A DNA stretch of 64,000 nt from Vallitaleaceae bacterium (GTDB lineage: Bacteria > Bacillota > Clostridia > Lachnospirales > Vallitaleaceae), in NCBI GenBank assembly GCA_028277605.1, contig JANQFZ010000013.1, positions 110,932 through 174,931 on the forward strand, written 5' to 3'. The notes beneath the pieces were generated by a model. That model was not told the DNA's origin, did not search any database, and saw only the letters and a list, made by a program, of their open reading frames with translations. Both the position numbers and the translations under genes were made by a program. Positions 53,735 through 63,231 of the stretch are shown here, piece after piece (the stretch's first letter is position 1; each line of letters starts with the position of its first letter).

Positions 53735-55441
53735 CTATAATTTAAAATGAGTAATTACTTCATTTAATCTCTCAGCTAAATTGGATAAAGACTTTGCATT
53801 TTCGGTAATAGTCTCCATAGAACCATTCTGATGCTCTATTGATGCCACTGTTTCTTCTATGCCAGCAGAATTTTCTTGGGATATTGCCGCTATTTCCTCA
53901 CTTGCTTTATTAACAGAATTGCCGTCTTCACTTATATAGTTAATATTTTGCGATATATCTTTTATCTTATTGACCATATCTGCCACTTCATCATTAATTT
54001 CCTTAAAAGCTTGTCCTGTGACTTTAATTTGTTCAGTTCCTGTTTCCACCTGATGATATCCTTCTTCTAATGATTCTGCCATTGACCTAGATTCACTCTG
54101 AATACCTAATACTATATTTGTAATCTCATTAACTGAGTTTCCTGATTGCTCAGCTAATTTTCTTATTTCATCTGCAACAACAGCAAAACCTTTTCCTGCT
54201 TCTCCTGCTCTTGCAGCTTCAATTGTAGCATTCAATGCTAACAGGTTGCTTTGTTCAGAAATGTCATTGATGACTTGAACTAATTTGGTTATATTGTCTG
54301 AATTTTTCTCTAATTGCTTGACTTTTATAACCGAATCTTTGAAAATATTGTCTATTTCTTTCATTTTTCCAATGGAGAACTCCATCTGTCCATTTCCTTT
54401 ATAGGTAGCATCTAGAATACCTTTTGATGAGTTTTCTAATGCCATACTGCTTTTACTCGCTTGCTCTATTAATTCTGTCAGTCTAATTATTGAGTTTGCA
54501 ATCTCATCCGACGAGCTTGCTTGTTGTTCAGCTCCACTTGCCATTTCTTCCATGGTTGTTGCTATTTGCTCTCCACCTTCTTTTACTTCCCATGCAATTT
54601 GATTTAGAGCCTTGCCTTGATTTTTTACCTCAAAGGACGATGTTGTAACTTCCCCAATTATATTACGTAGATTATATTGCATATGATCAGTTGCAGTTGA
54701 TAATTCTCCAATTTCATCTTGTCCATTATAATTTATTTTTTCAACCGTTAGATCCCCTTTAGAAACTCTATTAAGCGCATTAACAATTTTACTTAAATTG
54801 CGACTTATGCTCCTACTAATCAATACAATAATAATGGTGCCAGTTAAAATAGATACTAAAATAGATATTATCAAAGTATTAATGGTATTATCCAAAGTAC
54901 CATAGGCACTATCGATGCTTTTATTACGTTCATCATTTACTTTAGTTCTTAACTTACCAGACAGTTGAAAAGAAGCTTTGTTTAAAGCCGATACTTTTCC
55001 TTCAATTCCCATTGCCGCTTTCGTGTTGTTTTTCTTTACTTCAGCAATAATGCTATCTTCAAACATCTTGTTGGCTTCTTCATTGTTATTGGTAATCATA
55101 TCAAATAAGAATTCCAAAGCCTCTGTATTCATTTCAGGCTCTATTTTTGTTTGTAGTTCTAAAAACTCCTTTTCATATGAGTCATACTCCTCAAGTAAAG
55201 TACTGGATGGATATAGAATATATTTAGATATTACCGAATTTTTAGCTTTTAATAAATAAGACATCTGAGTAATGATAACAGCTCGTTCTCCGGCATTCTC
55301 AATAACTGCAATAGAATCTTTAATATTAATTAAAGATATTGTCGTATACCCTGTAGCAACAAGAAATAATATAATTGTAATTGATAATGCTACTCCATAT
55401 TTAAAACCTATCTTTAAGTTCTTCCATTTAAGTCCCTTCAT
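53735..55441 (-). CDS. Methyl-accepting chemotaxis protein with four-helix-bundle sensor (chemoreceptor 5)
   Basis: This 568-residue receptor has membrane helix 1 at residues 14-35, then an outside helical bundle to about residue 185 that contains [20 protein letters not shown]. Helix 2 follows ([20 protein letters not shown]), then HAMP ([20 protein letters not shown]), then the coiled coil with tip [20 protein letters not shown] near residue 393. AAGGAGGAG precedes the ATG. The orphan DctP-type binding protein is the next gene on the strand. Four-helix-bundle receptors are known to accept ligand-loaded binding proteins in other bacteria, so an indirect carboxylate sensor is a reasonable hypothesis. 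Confidence 0.93.
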   Translation of the reverse strand: MKGLKWKNLKIGFKYGVALSITIILFLVATGYTTISLINIKDSIAVIENAGERAVIITQMSYLLKAKNSVISKYILYPSSTLLEEYDSYEKEFLELQTKIEPEMNTEALEFLFDMITNNNEEANKMFEDSIIAEVKKNNTKAAMGIEGKVSALNKASFQLSGKLRTKVNDERNKSIDSAYGTLDNTINTLIISILVSILTGTIIIVLISRSISRNLSKIVNALNRVSKGDLTVEKINYNGQDEIGELSTATDHMQYNLRNIIGEVTTSSFEVKNQGKALNQIAWEVKEGGEQIATTMEEMASGAEQQASSSDEIANSIIRLTELIEQASKSSMALENSSKGILDATYKGNGQMEFSIGKMKEIDNIFKDSVIKVKQLEKNSDNITKLVQVINDISEQSNLLALNATIEAARAGEAGKGFAVVADEIRKLAEQSGNSVNEITNIVLGIQSESRSMAESLEEGYHQVETGTEQIKVTGQAFKEINDEVADMVNKIKDISQNINYISEDGNSVNKASEEIAAISQENSAGIEETVASIEHQNGSMETITENAKSLSNLAERLNEVITHFKL

Positions 55442-55605
55442 TGTATCTCCTCCTTACTTTTATAGTATTAATTATAACCTATTTTATTGTCGTTTTTTGT
55501 CATTACTTGTCGATACGCATTTATTTTAAAAAAAATTTACAACGCCTACTTCATAATCAACTACCCCATGAAAAGTCTTTGTTTTACCGTTAATCTCATA
55601 GATTC

Positions 55606-55631
55606 TTGTACTTATGTACAATAATGTACAA
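55606..55631 (+). promoter_or_regulatory. FNR/CRP-like box upstream of the Crp/Fnr gene
   Basis: TTGTAC-TTAT-GTACAA (55606-55621) has the 6-4-6 layout of FNR/CRP-family sites (TTGAT-N4-ATCAA). A third half-site GTACAA lies at 55626-55631. A TAGAAT box at 55645-55650 would put the centre of the palindrome near -43, the usual position for activation by this family. Autoregulation by the downstream gene is inferred. Confidence 0.6.
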
Positions 55632-55673
55632 CTAAAAATTAGGCTAGAATTATAAAGTGTGTGCAAGGAGAGG

Positions 55674-55706
55674 TTGAATAAAATCAGATTTTACAAAGAA
55701 TACTAA
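55674..55706 (+). CDS. Possible 10-residue leader peptide
   Basis: AAGGAGAGG (55665-55673) is followed directly by TTG at 55674 and the frame MNKIRFYKEY, ending in TAA five bases before the Crp/Fnr ATG. The main gene lacks a good ribosome binding site of its own, so this small frame may feed ribosomes to it. The spacing to TTG is very short, so this is tentative. Confidence 0.25.
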   Translation: MNKIRFYKEY

Positions 55707-55711
55707 GAGTT

Positions 55712-56302
55712 ATGAAAACCAAAAATCCTTATAGACAGCTTAGTAAACACATTGAAGAAAATATTAAACATAAAGAAAATGACATACTTGAAGAAGTAAA
55801 AGTAATCTTTCAACCTGGTTTTATCAAAAAGGATAACTTCTTTGTAATGGAAGGTCATATTCCTGATAAACTTGCTTTTATAACAAATGGACTAATGAAA
55901 ATATTTATCATTGATCTAGATGGGAATGAGTGGGTTACACATTTTCGTTCTGAAAATATGTTTTGTTCTTCATATTATGCTTTTCTAAATCAAACGGAAT
56001 CAGAAATGTATGTACAAGCAATGGAAGATACAGAGTACTTATACACTAAGCAAAAAGTGTATAATCGGCTCCTCCATACTTCACTCTCGTGGAGCAATAA
56101 TGCAAGGATTTTTACTGAAAAACTCTTTGCAGAAAGTGAAAAACGAGAGCAGGCGCTATTGAAATTAAAAGGAGAAGAACGGTACCTTCGATTCAAGAAA
56201 CAATACAGAGATATTTATGACCGAATTCCGCAAAAAGATATTGCTTCCTATATTGGACTTACGCCTGTATCACTATCCCGTATTAGAAAGGGACTAGAGT
56301 AA
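55712..56302 (+). CDS. Crp/Fnr family transcriptional regulator
   Basis: This 196-residue regulator has a cyclic-nucleotide-binding fold at residues 30-120: IKKDNFFVMEGHIPDKLAFI, then GLMKIFIIDLDGNEWVTHFR and NMFCSSYYAFL. A helix follows, then a winged helix at residues 150-195 ending IPQKDIASYIGLTPVSLSRI. There are no N-terminal cysteines for an iron-sulfur cluster, and the cAMP phosphate-binding R-x-x-S pattern is absent. It therefore belongs to the divergent group that senses other signals. An FNR-like box lies upstream. The amidase gene 85 bases downstream on the same strand is a likely target or operon partner. Confidence 0.88.
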   Translation: MKTKNPYRQLSKHIEENIKHKENDILEEVKVIFQPGFIKKDNFFVMEGHIPDKLAFITNGLMKIFIIDLDGNEWVTHFRSENMFCSSYYAFLNQTESEMYVQAMEDTEYLYTKQKVYNRLLHTSLSWSNNARIFTEKLFAESEKREQALLKLKGEERYLRFKKQYRDIYDRIPQKDIASYIGLTPVSLSRIRKGLE

Positions 56303-56387
56303 ACTGATACACTTAACAAATGATAATGCATGTTTGTCTATAAGCGCCTATAATGAGCATATCATAAAGGAATGAGGAGTGAATACT

Positions 56388-57848
56388 ATGAAACCATTAC
56401 TTTTTTTACCTGCTCATGAGCTTGCATTGCTTATTAAGGAAAAAAAAGCAACCAGTTACGATATCGTTCATGCGCATATTGACCACATTAAGAAACATAA
56501 TAGTAAACTACATGCAATGATTAGCGTTTATGAGGAAGAAGCACTTGCACTAGCAAAGATCCGAGATACACAAATTCAAGAAAACAACATTCTTGGACCA
56601 TTGCACGGTGTACCTGTTACCATAAAAGAGATGTTTTGGCTAAAGGATACTCCGAGCACAATTAATGCTGAGATCTTTAAAGACTTTGTTGCACCAGAAG
56701 ATGGAACTATTGTAAAACGTATCAAAGAATCGGGTGCAATTATTATCGGTAAAACTAACTTAGCTCATATGGTTATGGACTATTCAGCAAGTGGACAGAT
56801 ATATCCTCGAGGTAACAACCCATATAACGAATCCCTAACACCTGGCGGCAGTACTGGCGGCGGAGCTGCTGCAGTAGCAGCTGGCTTTACTCCAATAGAA
56901 CTTGGATCAGATATTGCTGGGTCGTGCCGTGCTCCTGCAAACTTTTGCGGCGTCTACGGACTCAAACCAACAGAAGGCACCATCCCACTTCATGGCATGT
57001 ATCCTTACAATGAGGGAGATAAGGGTCCTATTTTAAACTTAGGGACTTTAGGTCCTCTTGGTCGAGACCCTTATGATCTTGAATTGATGTGGAAGATTAT
57101 TAGAGGTCCTAGTTCCATGGAACGCTTTGTATCGCCAGTTCAATATGATAAAGTAACTAGGAATTCTCTAGATGAGTATAAAATTGGATACACAGTGAAC
57201 TGGGCAGATTACCCGATTTCAAAGCAAACAAAACAGAATATTTACAGCTATGTTGATACACTTAGAAAAAATGGTGTGACGGTTAAAGAAATAGAAATAC
57301 CAAAAGAGTTGATTGATCAATCCATTGATATATGGTTTAGTCTGTTCCCATATGCTACAGCCACTGATTTGCCCCAAGATGTTCGAGAACTTGTTAAAAA
57401 CTCATACAAAGAAGGGTTTTTCAAAGGATATCCAACAGAATTTGAAGAGTTTGAAAGAGGATTTCAGATGGATGCTAGACATTATGCTGAAGTAATTAAT
57501 AGAAGATATGCCATTATAAAGGAATGGGAAAATATCTTTACTGAATTCGATTTATTAATATCACCTATCAGCTATGGTCCTGCCTATGAACATACAAAAC
57601 CAGGCAAACCTATAAAAACAGAAGCTGGAGACATACCTTATGCAGAATATCAATTCCCATTTATTGCTTGCTTTAATGGTACAGGTCATCCTGCAATGAA
57701 TATTCCTATTGGAAATGACCAGAATTGTCTTCCGATCGGCATACAAATCGTCGGTAAATATTGGAGTGAACCGATTCTACTAAAATTTGCGCAGATTGCA
57801 AAGCATCTGAGCTCAAAGCTTCAAAAACCATCTGTTTATGTAGCTTAA
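56388..57848 (+). CDS. Amidase signature family enzyme
   Basis: This 486-residue hydrolase is a serine amidase with the Ser-cisSer-Lys triad. The Lys is in GVPVTIKEMFWLK near residue 85, and the cis-Ser is in TPGGSTGGGAAAVAAG near residue 152. The nucleophile Ser is in LGSDIAGSCRAPANFCGVYG near residue 175. The C-terminal FNGTGHPAMNIPIG near residue 430 is also typical. It is not GatA: no gatC or gatB is adjacent and the N-terminus differs. It releases ammonia from an amide of unknown type. The ATG at 56388 is seven bases after GAGGAGT, preferred to a GTG nine bases upstream. A bidirectional terminator follows. Confidence 0.93.
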   Translation: MKPLLFLPAHELALLIKEKKATSYDIVHAHIDHIKKHNSKLHAMISVYEEEALALAKIRDTQIQENNILGPLHGVPVTIKEMFWLKDTPSTINAEIFKDFVAPEDGTIVKRIKESGAIIIGKTNLAHMVMDYSASGQIYPRGNNPYNESLTPGGSTGGGAAAVAAGFTPIELGSDIAGSCRAPANFCGVYGLKPTEGTIPLHGMYPYNEGDKGPILNLGTLGPLGRDPYDLELMWKIIRGPSSMERFVSPVQYDKVTRNSLDEYKIGYTVNWADYPISKQTKQNIYSYVDTLRKNGVTVKEIEIPKELIDQSIDIWFSLFPYATATDLPQDVRELVKNSYKEGFFKGYPTEFEEFERGFQMDARHYAEVINRRYAIIKEWENIFTEFDLLISPISYGPAYEHTKPGKPIKTEAGDIPYAEYQFPFIACFNGTGHPAMNIPIGNDQNCLPIGIQIVGKYWSEPILLKFAQIAKHLSSKLQKPSVYVA

Positions 57849-57863
57849 ATTGATTAGTATATG

Positions 57864-57916
57864 AAAAGCAACCCCGTTATTCATAATTTCTTTACGTTTA
57901 ATTCGGGGTTGCTTTT
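57864..57916. terminator. Bidirectional terminator after the amidase
   Basis: AAAAGCAACCCCG (57864-57876) pairs with CGGGGTTGCTTTT (57904-57916) around a 27-base loop. A T-run follows on the plus strand and a shorter one on the minus strand. It serves both the amidase and the convergent lipoprotein gene. Confidence 0.9.
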
Positions 57917-57974
57917 TGATGATTATTAATTAGACCACCAAGAAACAAGAAACTGTAAAACATATCGCTTCTTT

Positions 57975-59831
57975 TTAATGAATCTTAAATAGTATGATGC
58001 CATTTTCATTCCCTTCTGCCAAATAGGAGATGATTGCATTTACATTCCCCATGTTATCCTTATAATGACCAATGATATCTACATGTGCATTTTTAATCAC
58101 TAATTTTTCTTCTGACACTATACCATGTTGATCTATGTACCCAATTTCCGCTTTATTAAATTCTTCATTCCATTTAACAGTAATGACTCCTTCTTCGCCA
58201 TTATGATACCCTAAATAATTCCCTTCAAAAAACACAGCAAAATTGACGTTTAAATATGCTTCTGGTATATCAAATTGTTCACCCGTTAGTAGGTTTAAAG
58301 CAATAGGTTCCTGTCTACTCACTGCTAAATGAGACTTGGTACCGTTAATTTTTAATATTGGGTCATAATCAGATACATATTCATATAATTGAACACTTTT
58401 AGTATCATACATATACAATAGAAAGCCATTACTCCATTCATAGCCTGTAATAGTTGCATACACATTGTTACTTTTTCCTACAAATTGTGGCTGACTAAAG
58501 TGATGATACTTTGAGAACTTTGATTCTCTTTTTAGTTTTTCTTGTATTAAGATAGAACTTTCGTTAGTAGTGTCTAATAAATGAAGACCTCTTTCATTTG
58601 AATACACATATAATTGCATATCAGAAGATATGTCATAGCCAAAAAAAACCCTAGTTAATGCATCATTACTATCATACTCATATTCTACTATTTCCTCTTT
58701 CAGTTTTTGTGGAAGCATAATACTCCCTAGCTCATTTAAACTCATATCCAATAGTCTTATATCATGATTTGTAAATAGTGCAATGACCTTTCCATATGGA
58801 TTTATTTCCTTAGCTTCAATACGATAAATTTCTTCATTCTCACTATTTTCTATATCTAATTCTTTGATAATCATTTTTGATTCTTTGTCAACAACAACCA
58901 GCTTATTACCACCTTCTAAGCCATGTACAGACATACTTAGTATAATGGCATCTTCAATTTCACATAGAAAGTAGATATTGGCATTTAGTGCATTATCTTT
59001 GCGTTGATACTTTGCAAAAGTATTGATTACTTCATAATTTCCATCAATCTCAACTATGTTCTGGCTGTAGAAGGTTTCCACGCCACTTCTTATATAGAAA
59101 GTACCTGTATGGTTCATGTGAGGTGCTAAGGTTAACTTGTAACATTTTTTTAGTTGATCTGATTCATCAAAATATTGATTTAACTCCCCAATAATTTCGC
59201 CTTCATCCGTCATTCTAACATTTTCAAGGTGGATTCCCCAACTATTAGGTGCTTTGTAATCATTCAATTCATCTACTCCAAGGGTATTCACATATACAGC
59301 CTGACGCTCTTTGTTAAAATCTAAACCACTGAAACTACTAACATCGAATGAGTTTATGTTAAAATATAGTTTTAAATAGGGTTTAAGTGCATCTATGGGA
59401 ATATATCTATAATAATCTCCTTCATGGTCTGCTTCAAGATGATTTATTCCATTTTGTGACATGTAGGTTCTGGCAGCAAACTCCACAATATAACGTGGTT
59501 GGATATCACTAGCTTGACTAAAATCACCATGGTTATATATTGTTGTGATTGCTTTATAAAAGTACTCGTTGTAAAGATAGTTTAATATTTCATCATCTTC
59601 GATTACTCCAGGTTTAATATCGTATAAAGGATGCTCTTCATCCACTATGTTCTCTTCTGATTTTTGTTCTGTATTACCTATAGCATTGGATGTCTCTATT
59701 TCACAAACAGATGATGTTGTACCTTCGTGTAGTAACGATTGTTGATCTATAGACACTTCTTGTTTTGATAAACATCCCACACTAAGTACTAGTAGAAGAA
59801 CTAAACTCATAATCAATTTAATCTTGTTCAC
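57975..59831 (-). CDS. Large lipoprotein of unknown function
   Basis: This 618-residue protein has a lipoprotein signal peptide ending in LSVGC near residue 16-20. Residues 70-230 are a mixed domain (YLYNEYFYKAITTIYNHGDF, then YIVEFAARTYMSQNGINH). From about residue 270 to the end it is beta-rich, with repeated units such as LLDMSLNELGSIMLP, ERGLHLLDTTNESSILIQ and TGYEWSNGFLLYMYDTKSV that suggest a beta-propeller-like fold. I do not recognise a family. It starts with GTG, seven bases after AAGGAGG. It is downstream of the BlaI/BlaR-like pair on the same strand, separated by about 290 bases with a terminator. Confidence 0.7.
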   Translation of the reverse strand: MNKIKLIMSLVLLLVLSVGCLSKQEVSIDQQSLLHEGTTSSVCEIETSNAIGNTEQKSEENIVDEEHPLYDIKPGVIEDDEILNYLYNEYFYKAITTIYNHGDFSQASDIQPRYIVEFAARTYMSQNGINHLEADHEGDYYRYIPIDALKPYLKLYFNINSFDVSSFSGLDFNKERQAVYVNTLGVDELNDYKAPNSWGIHLENVRMTDEGEIIGELNQYFDESDQLKKCYKLTLAPHMNHTGTFYIRSGVETFYSQNIVEIDGNYEVINTFAKYQRKDNALNANIYFLCEIEDAIILSMSVHGLEGGNKLVVVDKESKMIIKELDIENSENEEIYRIEAKEINPYGKVIALFTNHDIRLLDMSLNELGSIMLPQKLKEEIVEYEYDSNDALTRVFFGYDISSDMQLYVYSNERGLHLLDTTNESSILIQEKLKRESKFSKYHHFSQPQFVGKSNNVYATITGYEWSNGFLLYMYDTKSVQLYEYVSDYDPILKINGTKSHLAVSRQEPIALNLLTGEQFDIPEAYLNVNFAVFFEGNYLGYHNGEEGVITVKWNEEFNKAEIGYIDQHGIVSEEKLVIKNAHVDIIGHYKDNMGNVNAIISYLAEGNENGIILFKIH

Positions 59832-60036
59832 CGAATATCCTCCTTAAATCTGTCCTATTGCTCTTTCTAATTTTTTATAATAATACTACGGTTTTTATGT
59901 CTATAATTTTATTAACTCATGTCTAGCCTATATAATATTCTATAATAAGTGTAGCAACAGCTATACTCCCTGTCAATAAAAAGGGTCTGCAATTATATAG
60001 TATGATTTATATAGATACTGAAAAATATTTAAATAT

Positions 60037-60069
60037 TCCCCTCTACTTCTTAAATCGAAATAGAGGGGA
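60037..60069 (-). terminator. Terminator of the BlaI/BlaR-like operon
   Basis: TCCCCTCTA (60037-60045) pairs with TAGAGGGGA (60061-60069). On the minus strand AAUAUUUAAAUAUUUUU follows. It lies 52 bases after the BlaR1-like stop codon. Confidence 0.85.
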
Positions 60070-60120
60070 TACAAAAACATTCTGATATTATTATTAAGTA
60101 TTATGCTATATAAACCTATA

Positions 60121-62574
60121 TTACATCGTCATTTCATCCAATAGAATTTCTAGTATCTTACTCTTCAATCCCGTTACACCTGTTTCAAGACTGTTTTTAA
60201 TATATGCAATCGTATAATCACCATAATATGTCAACTCACGATATTCTCTTATATGCGCATCGATATAATCTGTAGGATTCGAGGATGATTTTGGTGATGA
60301 CATAATCTGTTCCAGTAGATAGTCTATTACATCATTGACATTAATATTAAATGCCTTTACAGCTTGTTGATAACAGGATTGATTTTGCTGCAGATTATAT
60401 TTTTGGGTATCTAGAGCATCCTTCTCTATTGCATCTGGGAACACATCACGGATATCAACAGCATGATAGGATCCATCCCTTGGCTTCCAATACTCAACGA
60501 ACTCGTAATTATCATTTTCTGTCTTTTTTAGCGTTATTCTACAGGGCATATGAGAGTAGATTACTATATCCAAGCCATTCTCTTTTTTATCAATAACATT
60601 ATATAAAACCATAGCATACACCCTAACCTCATCTTCGCTTTCATCTGATTCAATAGCAAGATTTATATGGCTTTCAAAAATCTGCCCAGCGATATTTGAG
60701 TTTTCAAAATGATAGTTTATTATTGCATTGCTTATCGCTTGATCCAATACATTCTCTTCTGACGCTATATGCATATCAGTCGGAGCATCAGAACCATTCG
60801 TTAGTTTCTCTTTAATTTTTAATAGAAGCTCTTCAAAAGATTCTTCGTCCTCACTCTCTTTCCATAAGTCGATACCCATTGTTTCTATTGCCCAATCTCT
60901 TGTATACACCATGGGTTTTCCGTTAACTTCGAACACTACGTGGTCTACATTTTGAACTAAAGAAAACATAATGCATGCATCCATTCCAAAAAGAACATGT
61001 GCATGTTCATCTAGGGTAATATTTACATTTTCATCCTTTTCACTTAAAACTATCGTAGCTCCAAATGGTTGACTCTTTGTCTGCAAAGATATACTCTTAT
61101 ACTCTAAGTAGTCAGGGATTTGTAATTGGTGTGCTATATTTGCTATGGCTGAACTATTTCCAACATATTTTGTTCGATGTCTCCAAAGTTCTGTGGTTGA
61201 TAAAGAGATTTCTAAAGGTTCTAACCGTTCCATTTCAAATATCCACCTAATGGAAGTACCTTCTTCTTTTGCATAACCATAGAATATCAGTATCTGATTA
61301 TCTTCAGTTTCAAACACTAAGTAAAAAACATCATTATCATTGTTTGTATCTGCTCTATATACGTATTGTGTTTTATCTAATAAAGCTATTACCTTATTAT
61401 CAAGCATATCTGTAAATTTTATCCAACTTAACAGTTCATCTTTTTTCAGGTTAACTTCATATAATCCGCCAACTGCTTTCCATTCATTGTTTCCAGTTTC
61501 TTTAGTATAGAGCTGATGATCGGAGGAAATACTAAATACTGGAGCTGTTTCAGTCGTATAGGTAAATGAATATACTACACCATGAAAAAGAATTTCTTCA
61601 ACTTTATAAGTATTACCTTCAAAACTAGGCAAAGATGCTTTTTTCAACGGATTGGCTAATAACCCAATAGAAATAATAAGTAAACCTATTATCGCTACTA
61701 TAATAAAAAAGGTTCTTGGTTTCTTATAATTAAGAATATTTTTAACACGACCTTTTGTCTCTCCTTCACCAAAAGCTAACGGGGACATACTTGGTTTAAC
61801 TTTTCTTGTCGTGAAGTTTAATAGTGATTGTGAATATTCCTTTTTAACACCCGTACCCATATTGAAAATCACCGCTTCATCACAAGCCATCTCCATATCT
61901 TTACCACTAACATAGAAGGCAATCCATACCAGAGGATTAAACCAATGAATACACAAGGCTAAATAACTGATACACCTAAAAATATGATCTCGTCTTTTGA
62001 TATGGGTTTGTTCATGTAATAGAATATACTCTCTTTCTGAGTCTAATACTAAATCCGGTAAGTAAATTTTAGGTTTGATGATTCCTATTACAAAAGGTGT
62101 ACTGATATGACTTGACTTATAAACACCATCTTCTTCCATAACAGCATTAGCTAACTGCTTCTTTATCCTTATTAATGAACCGATTCCATAAGCAATAAGC
62201 AATACCATAACGATTATCCATATCACAGTTCCTATTGAAAACAGCATTTGCATTGGATTTACACTTGTTATTGCTTCACTTGCTGGAAGTGAATTGTTAA
62301 CGGGAGCAGTAACGTTCATCAAATCTGGATTAATTTGAGGTGTTACTACATTTCCAATGTCAGCTGGTATAGGTTCTGGATTAACTGGAATTAGACTTAG
62401 TACGCTCTCAAATGAAAATGGTACTAATAATCTAAATAGTGCCACTGCCCATAGTAGATAAGAGAACTTTTTTGGTACTTTTTTAAGAAACACTCTAATA
62501 AATAGTATTGCTAAAATGACTATGCTCCCAATAAAACTCATATTCAAAATTTCAATAAACAACTTTTCCAACAT
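60121..62574 (-). CDS. BlaR1-like M56 metalloprotease sensor
   Basis: This 817-residue integral-membrane zinc protease would cleave the BlaI-type repressor after sensing a signal outside. The N-terminal 320 residues hold four membrane helices. The active site is LLHEQTHIKRRDHIFR near residue 187 (H-E-x-x-H), with DMEMACDEAVIFNMG near residue 230 providing the third zinc ligand. After the last helix (AIIGLLIISIGLLANPL near residue 300) a 500-residue outside domain follows. It lacks an S-x-x-K penicillin-binding motif, so beta-lactams are not the likely signal. The first part of it (YKVEEILFHGVVYSFTYTTE) resembles ectodomains of other Clostridial M56 proteins. The start is the ATG at 62574, five bases after the BlaI-type stop. 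Confidence 0.88.
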   Translation of the reverse strand: MLEKLFIEILNMSFIGSIVILAILFIRVFLKKVPKKFSYLLWAVALFRLLVPFSFESVLSLIPVNPEPIPADIGNVVTPQINPDLMNVTAPVNNSLPASEAITSVNPMQMLFSIGTVIWIIVMVLLIAYGIGSLIRIKKQLANAVMEEDGVYKSSHISTPFVIGIIKPKIYLPDLVLDSEREYILLHEQTHIKRRDHIFRCISYLALCIHWFNPLVWIAFYVSGKDMEMACDEAVIFNMGTGVKKEYSQSLLNFTTRKVKPSMSPLAFGEGETKGRVKNILNYKKPRTFFIIVAIIGLLIISIGLLANPLKKASLPSFEGNTYKVEEILFHGVVYSFTYTTETAPVFSISSDHQLYTKETGNNEWKAVGGLYEVNLKKDELLSWIKFTDMLDNKVIALLDKTQYVYRADTNNDNDVFYLVFETEDNQILIFYGYAKEEGTSIRWIFEMERLEPLEISLSTTELWRHRTKYVGNSSAIANIAHQLQIPDYLEYKSISLQTKSQPFGATIVLSEKDENVNITLDEHAHVLFGMDACIMFSLVQNVDHVVFEVNGKPMVYTRDWAIETMGIDLWKESEDEESFEELLLKIKEKLTNGSDAPTDMHIASEENVLDQAISNAIINYHFENSNIAGQIFESHINLAIESDESEDEVRVYAMVLYNVIDKKENGLDIVIYSHMPCRITLKKTENDNYEFVEYWKPRDGSYHAVDIRDVFPDAIEKDALDTQKYNLQQNQSCYQQAVKAFNINVNDVIDYLLEQIMSSPKSSSNPTDYIDAHIREYRELTYYGDYTIAYIKNSLETGVTGLKSKILEILLDEMTM

Positions 62575-62579
62575 ACCAA

Positions 62580-62939
62580 TCACTCCCTATACTCATCGAT
62601 TAATTTTTGTATCTCCTGTATCTCTTTATCACTTAGCTTCTTTTTTCTTGTAAAAGCAGTCAAAAATCTTGGTAATGAGCCTTCGAACAATTGCTCTAAG
62701 AATTTTTCGCCTTTCTCAGCAAGAAAATCTTCTTTTTTCAACAAAATCTTAACCTCACCACTTGTATTGATAAATAATTGTCTATCACAGAGCCGTTTTA
62801 ACATCGTATAGGTAGTCGTTCTCTTCCAATCGAATTCATCAGCACATAAAGCAATCAAATCACGTGTTTTTATCGGTGCCTTTTTCCAAATTAGATCAGC
62901 AAACTTCTGCTCCATATCACCTAGTTTATATTTTTCCAT
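62580..62939 (-). CDS. BlaI/MecI/CopY family repressor
   Basis: This 119-residue repressor has the winged helix of the Penicillinase_R family: DMEQKFADLIWKKAPIKTRD at residues 8-27, then WKRTTTYTMLKRLCDRQLFI near residue 38-57. A C-terminal dimer domain follows (LEQLFEGSLPRFLTAFTRKK), which carries the typical protease-cleavage region. AAGGAGG lies eight bases before the ATG at 62939. It is the first gene of an operon with the BlaR1-like protease, and a palindrome overlaps its promoter, so it should repress its own transcription. Confidence 0.92.
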   Translation of the reverse strand: MEKYKLGDMEQKFADLIWKKAPIKTRDLIALCADEFDWKRTTTYTMLKRLCDRQLFINTSGEVKILLKKEDFLAEKGEKFLEQLFEGSLPRFLTAFTRKKKLSDKEIQEIQKLIDEYRE

Positions 62940-62964
62940 AATACATCCTCCTTGACTAACATCT

Positions 62965-63005
62965 TTAGACAAAATTAGTCTAACACTTTTAGACAAATAT
63001 GTCAA
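62965..63005 (-). promoter_or_regulatory. blaI-type promoter and operator
   Basis: On the minus strand, TTGACA (63005-63000) and TAGACT (62982-62977) are spaced by 17 bases. The palindrome TTAGAC-N7-GTCTAA (62965-62983) covers the -10 box. A second, weaker copy TTAGAC-N6-GTC (62989-63003) covers the -35 region. This suits binding of two repressor dimers. Confidence 0.7.
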
Positions 63006-63074
63006 TAAAAAAAGTACTGTAATCAAAGTTAAGTACGCATTAGGTTAATAATATTAGTTTGTTATATAAAAATA

Positions 63075-63100
63075 CCCTATGCATCTAATAAGGCATAGGG
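63075..63100 (-). terminator. Terminator of the ABC ATPase gene
   Basis: CCCTATGC (63075-63082) pairs with GCATAGGG (63093-63100). On the minus strand UAUUUUUAU follows. It would end the transcript of the ABC ATPase at 63232, about 130 bases after its stop. Confidence 0.75.
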
Positions 63101-63231
63101 CAATCATAACTATAGGTGATATCAATATATAACATATTAGGCAAGTATCCCAAAATTCTTACTAGGGTTTATGAGGTTTGGGAATGCATAATACATATTT
63201 GAATAGAATCATCCTCTAAGTTTATATTTGA

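Noticed and set aside
60351..60596. Plus-strand open frame opposite the BlaR1-like gene
   Set aside because: Antisense shadow without a ribosome binding site or family resemblance.
63148..63183. TCCCAAA/TTTGGGA inverted repeat
   Set aside because: Short arms with a 22-base loop and no U-tract; the nearby hairpin at 63075-63100 is the better terminator.
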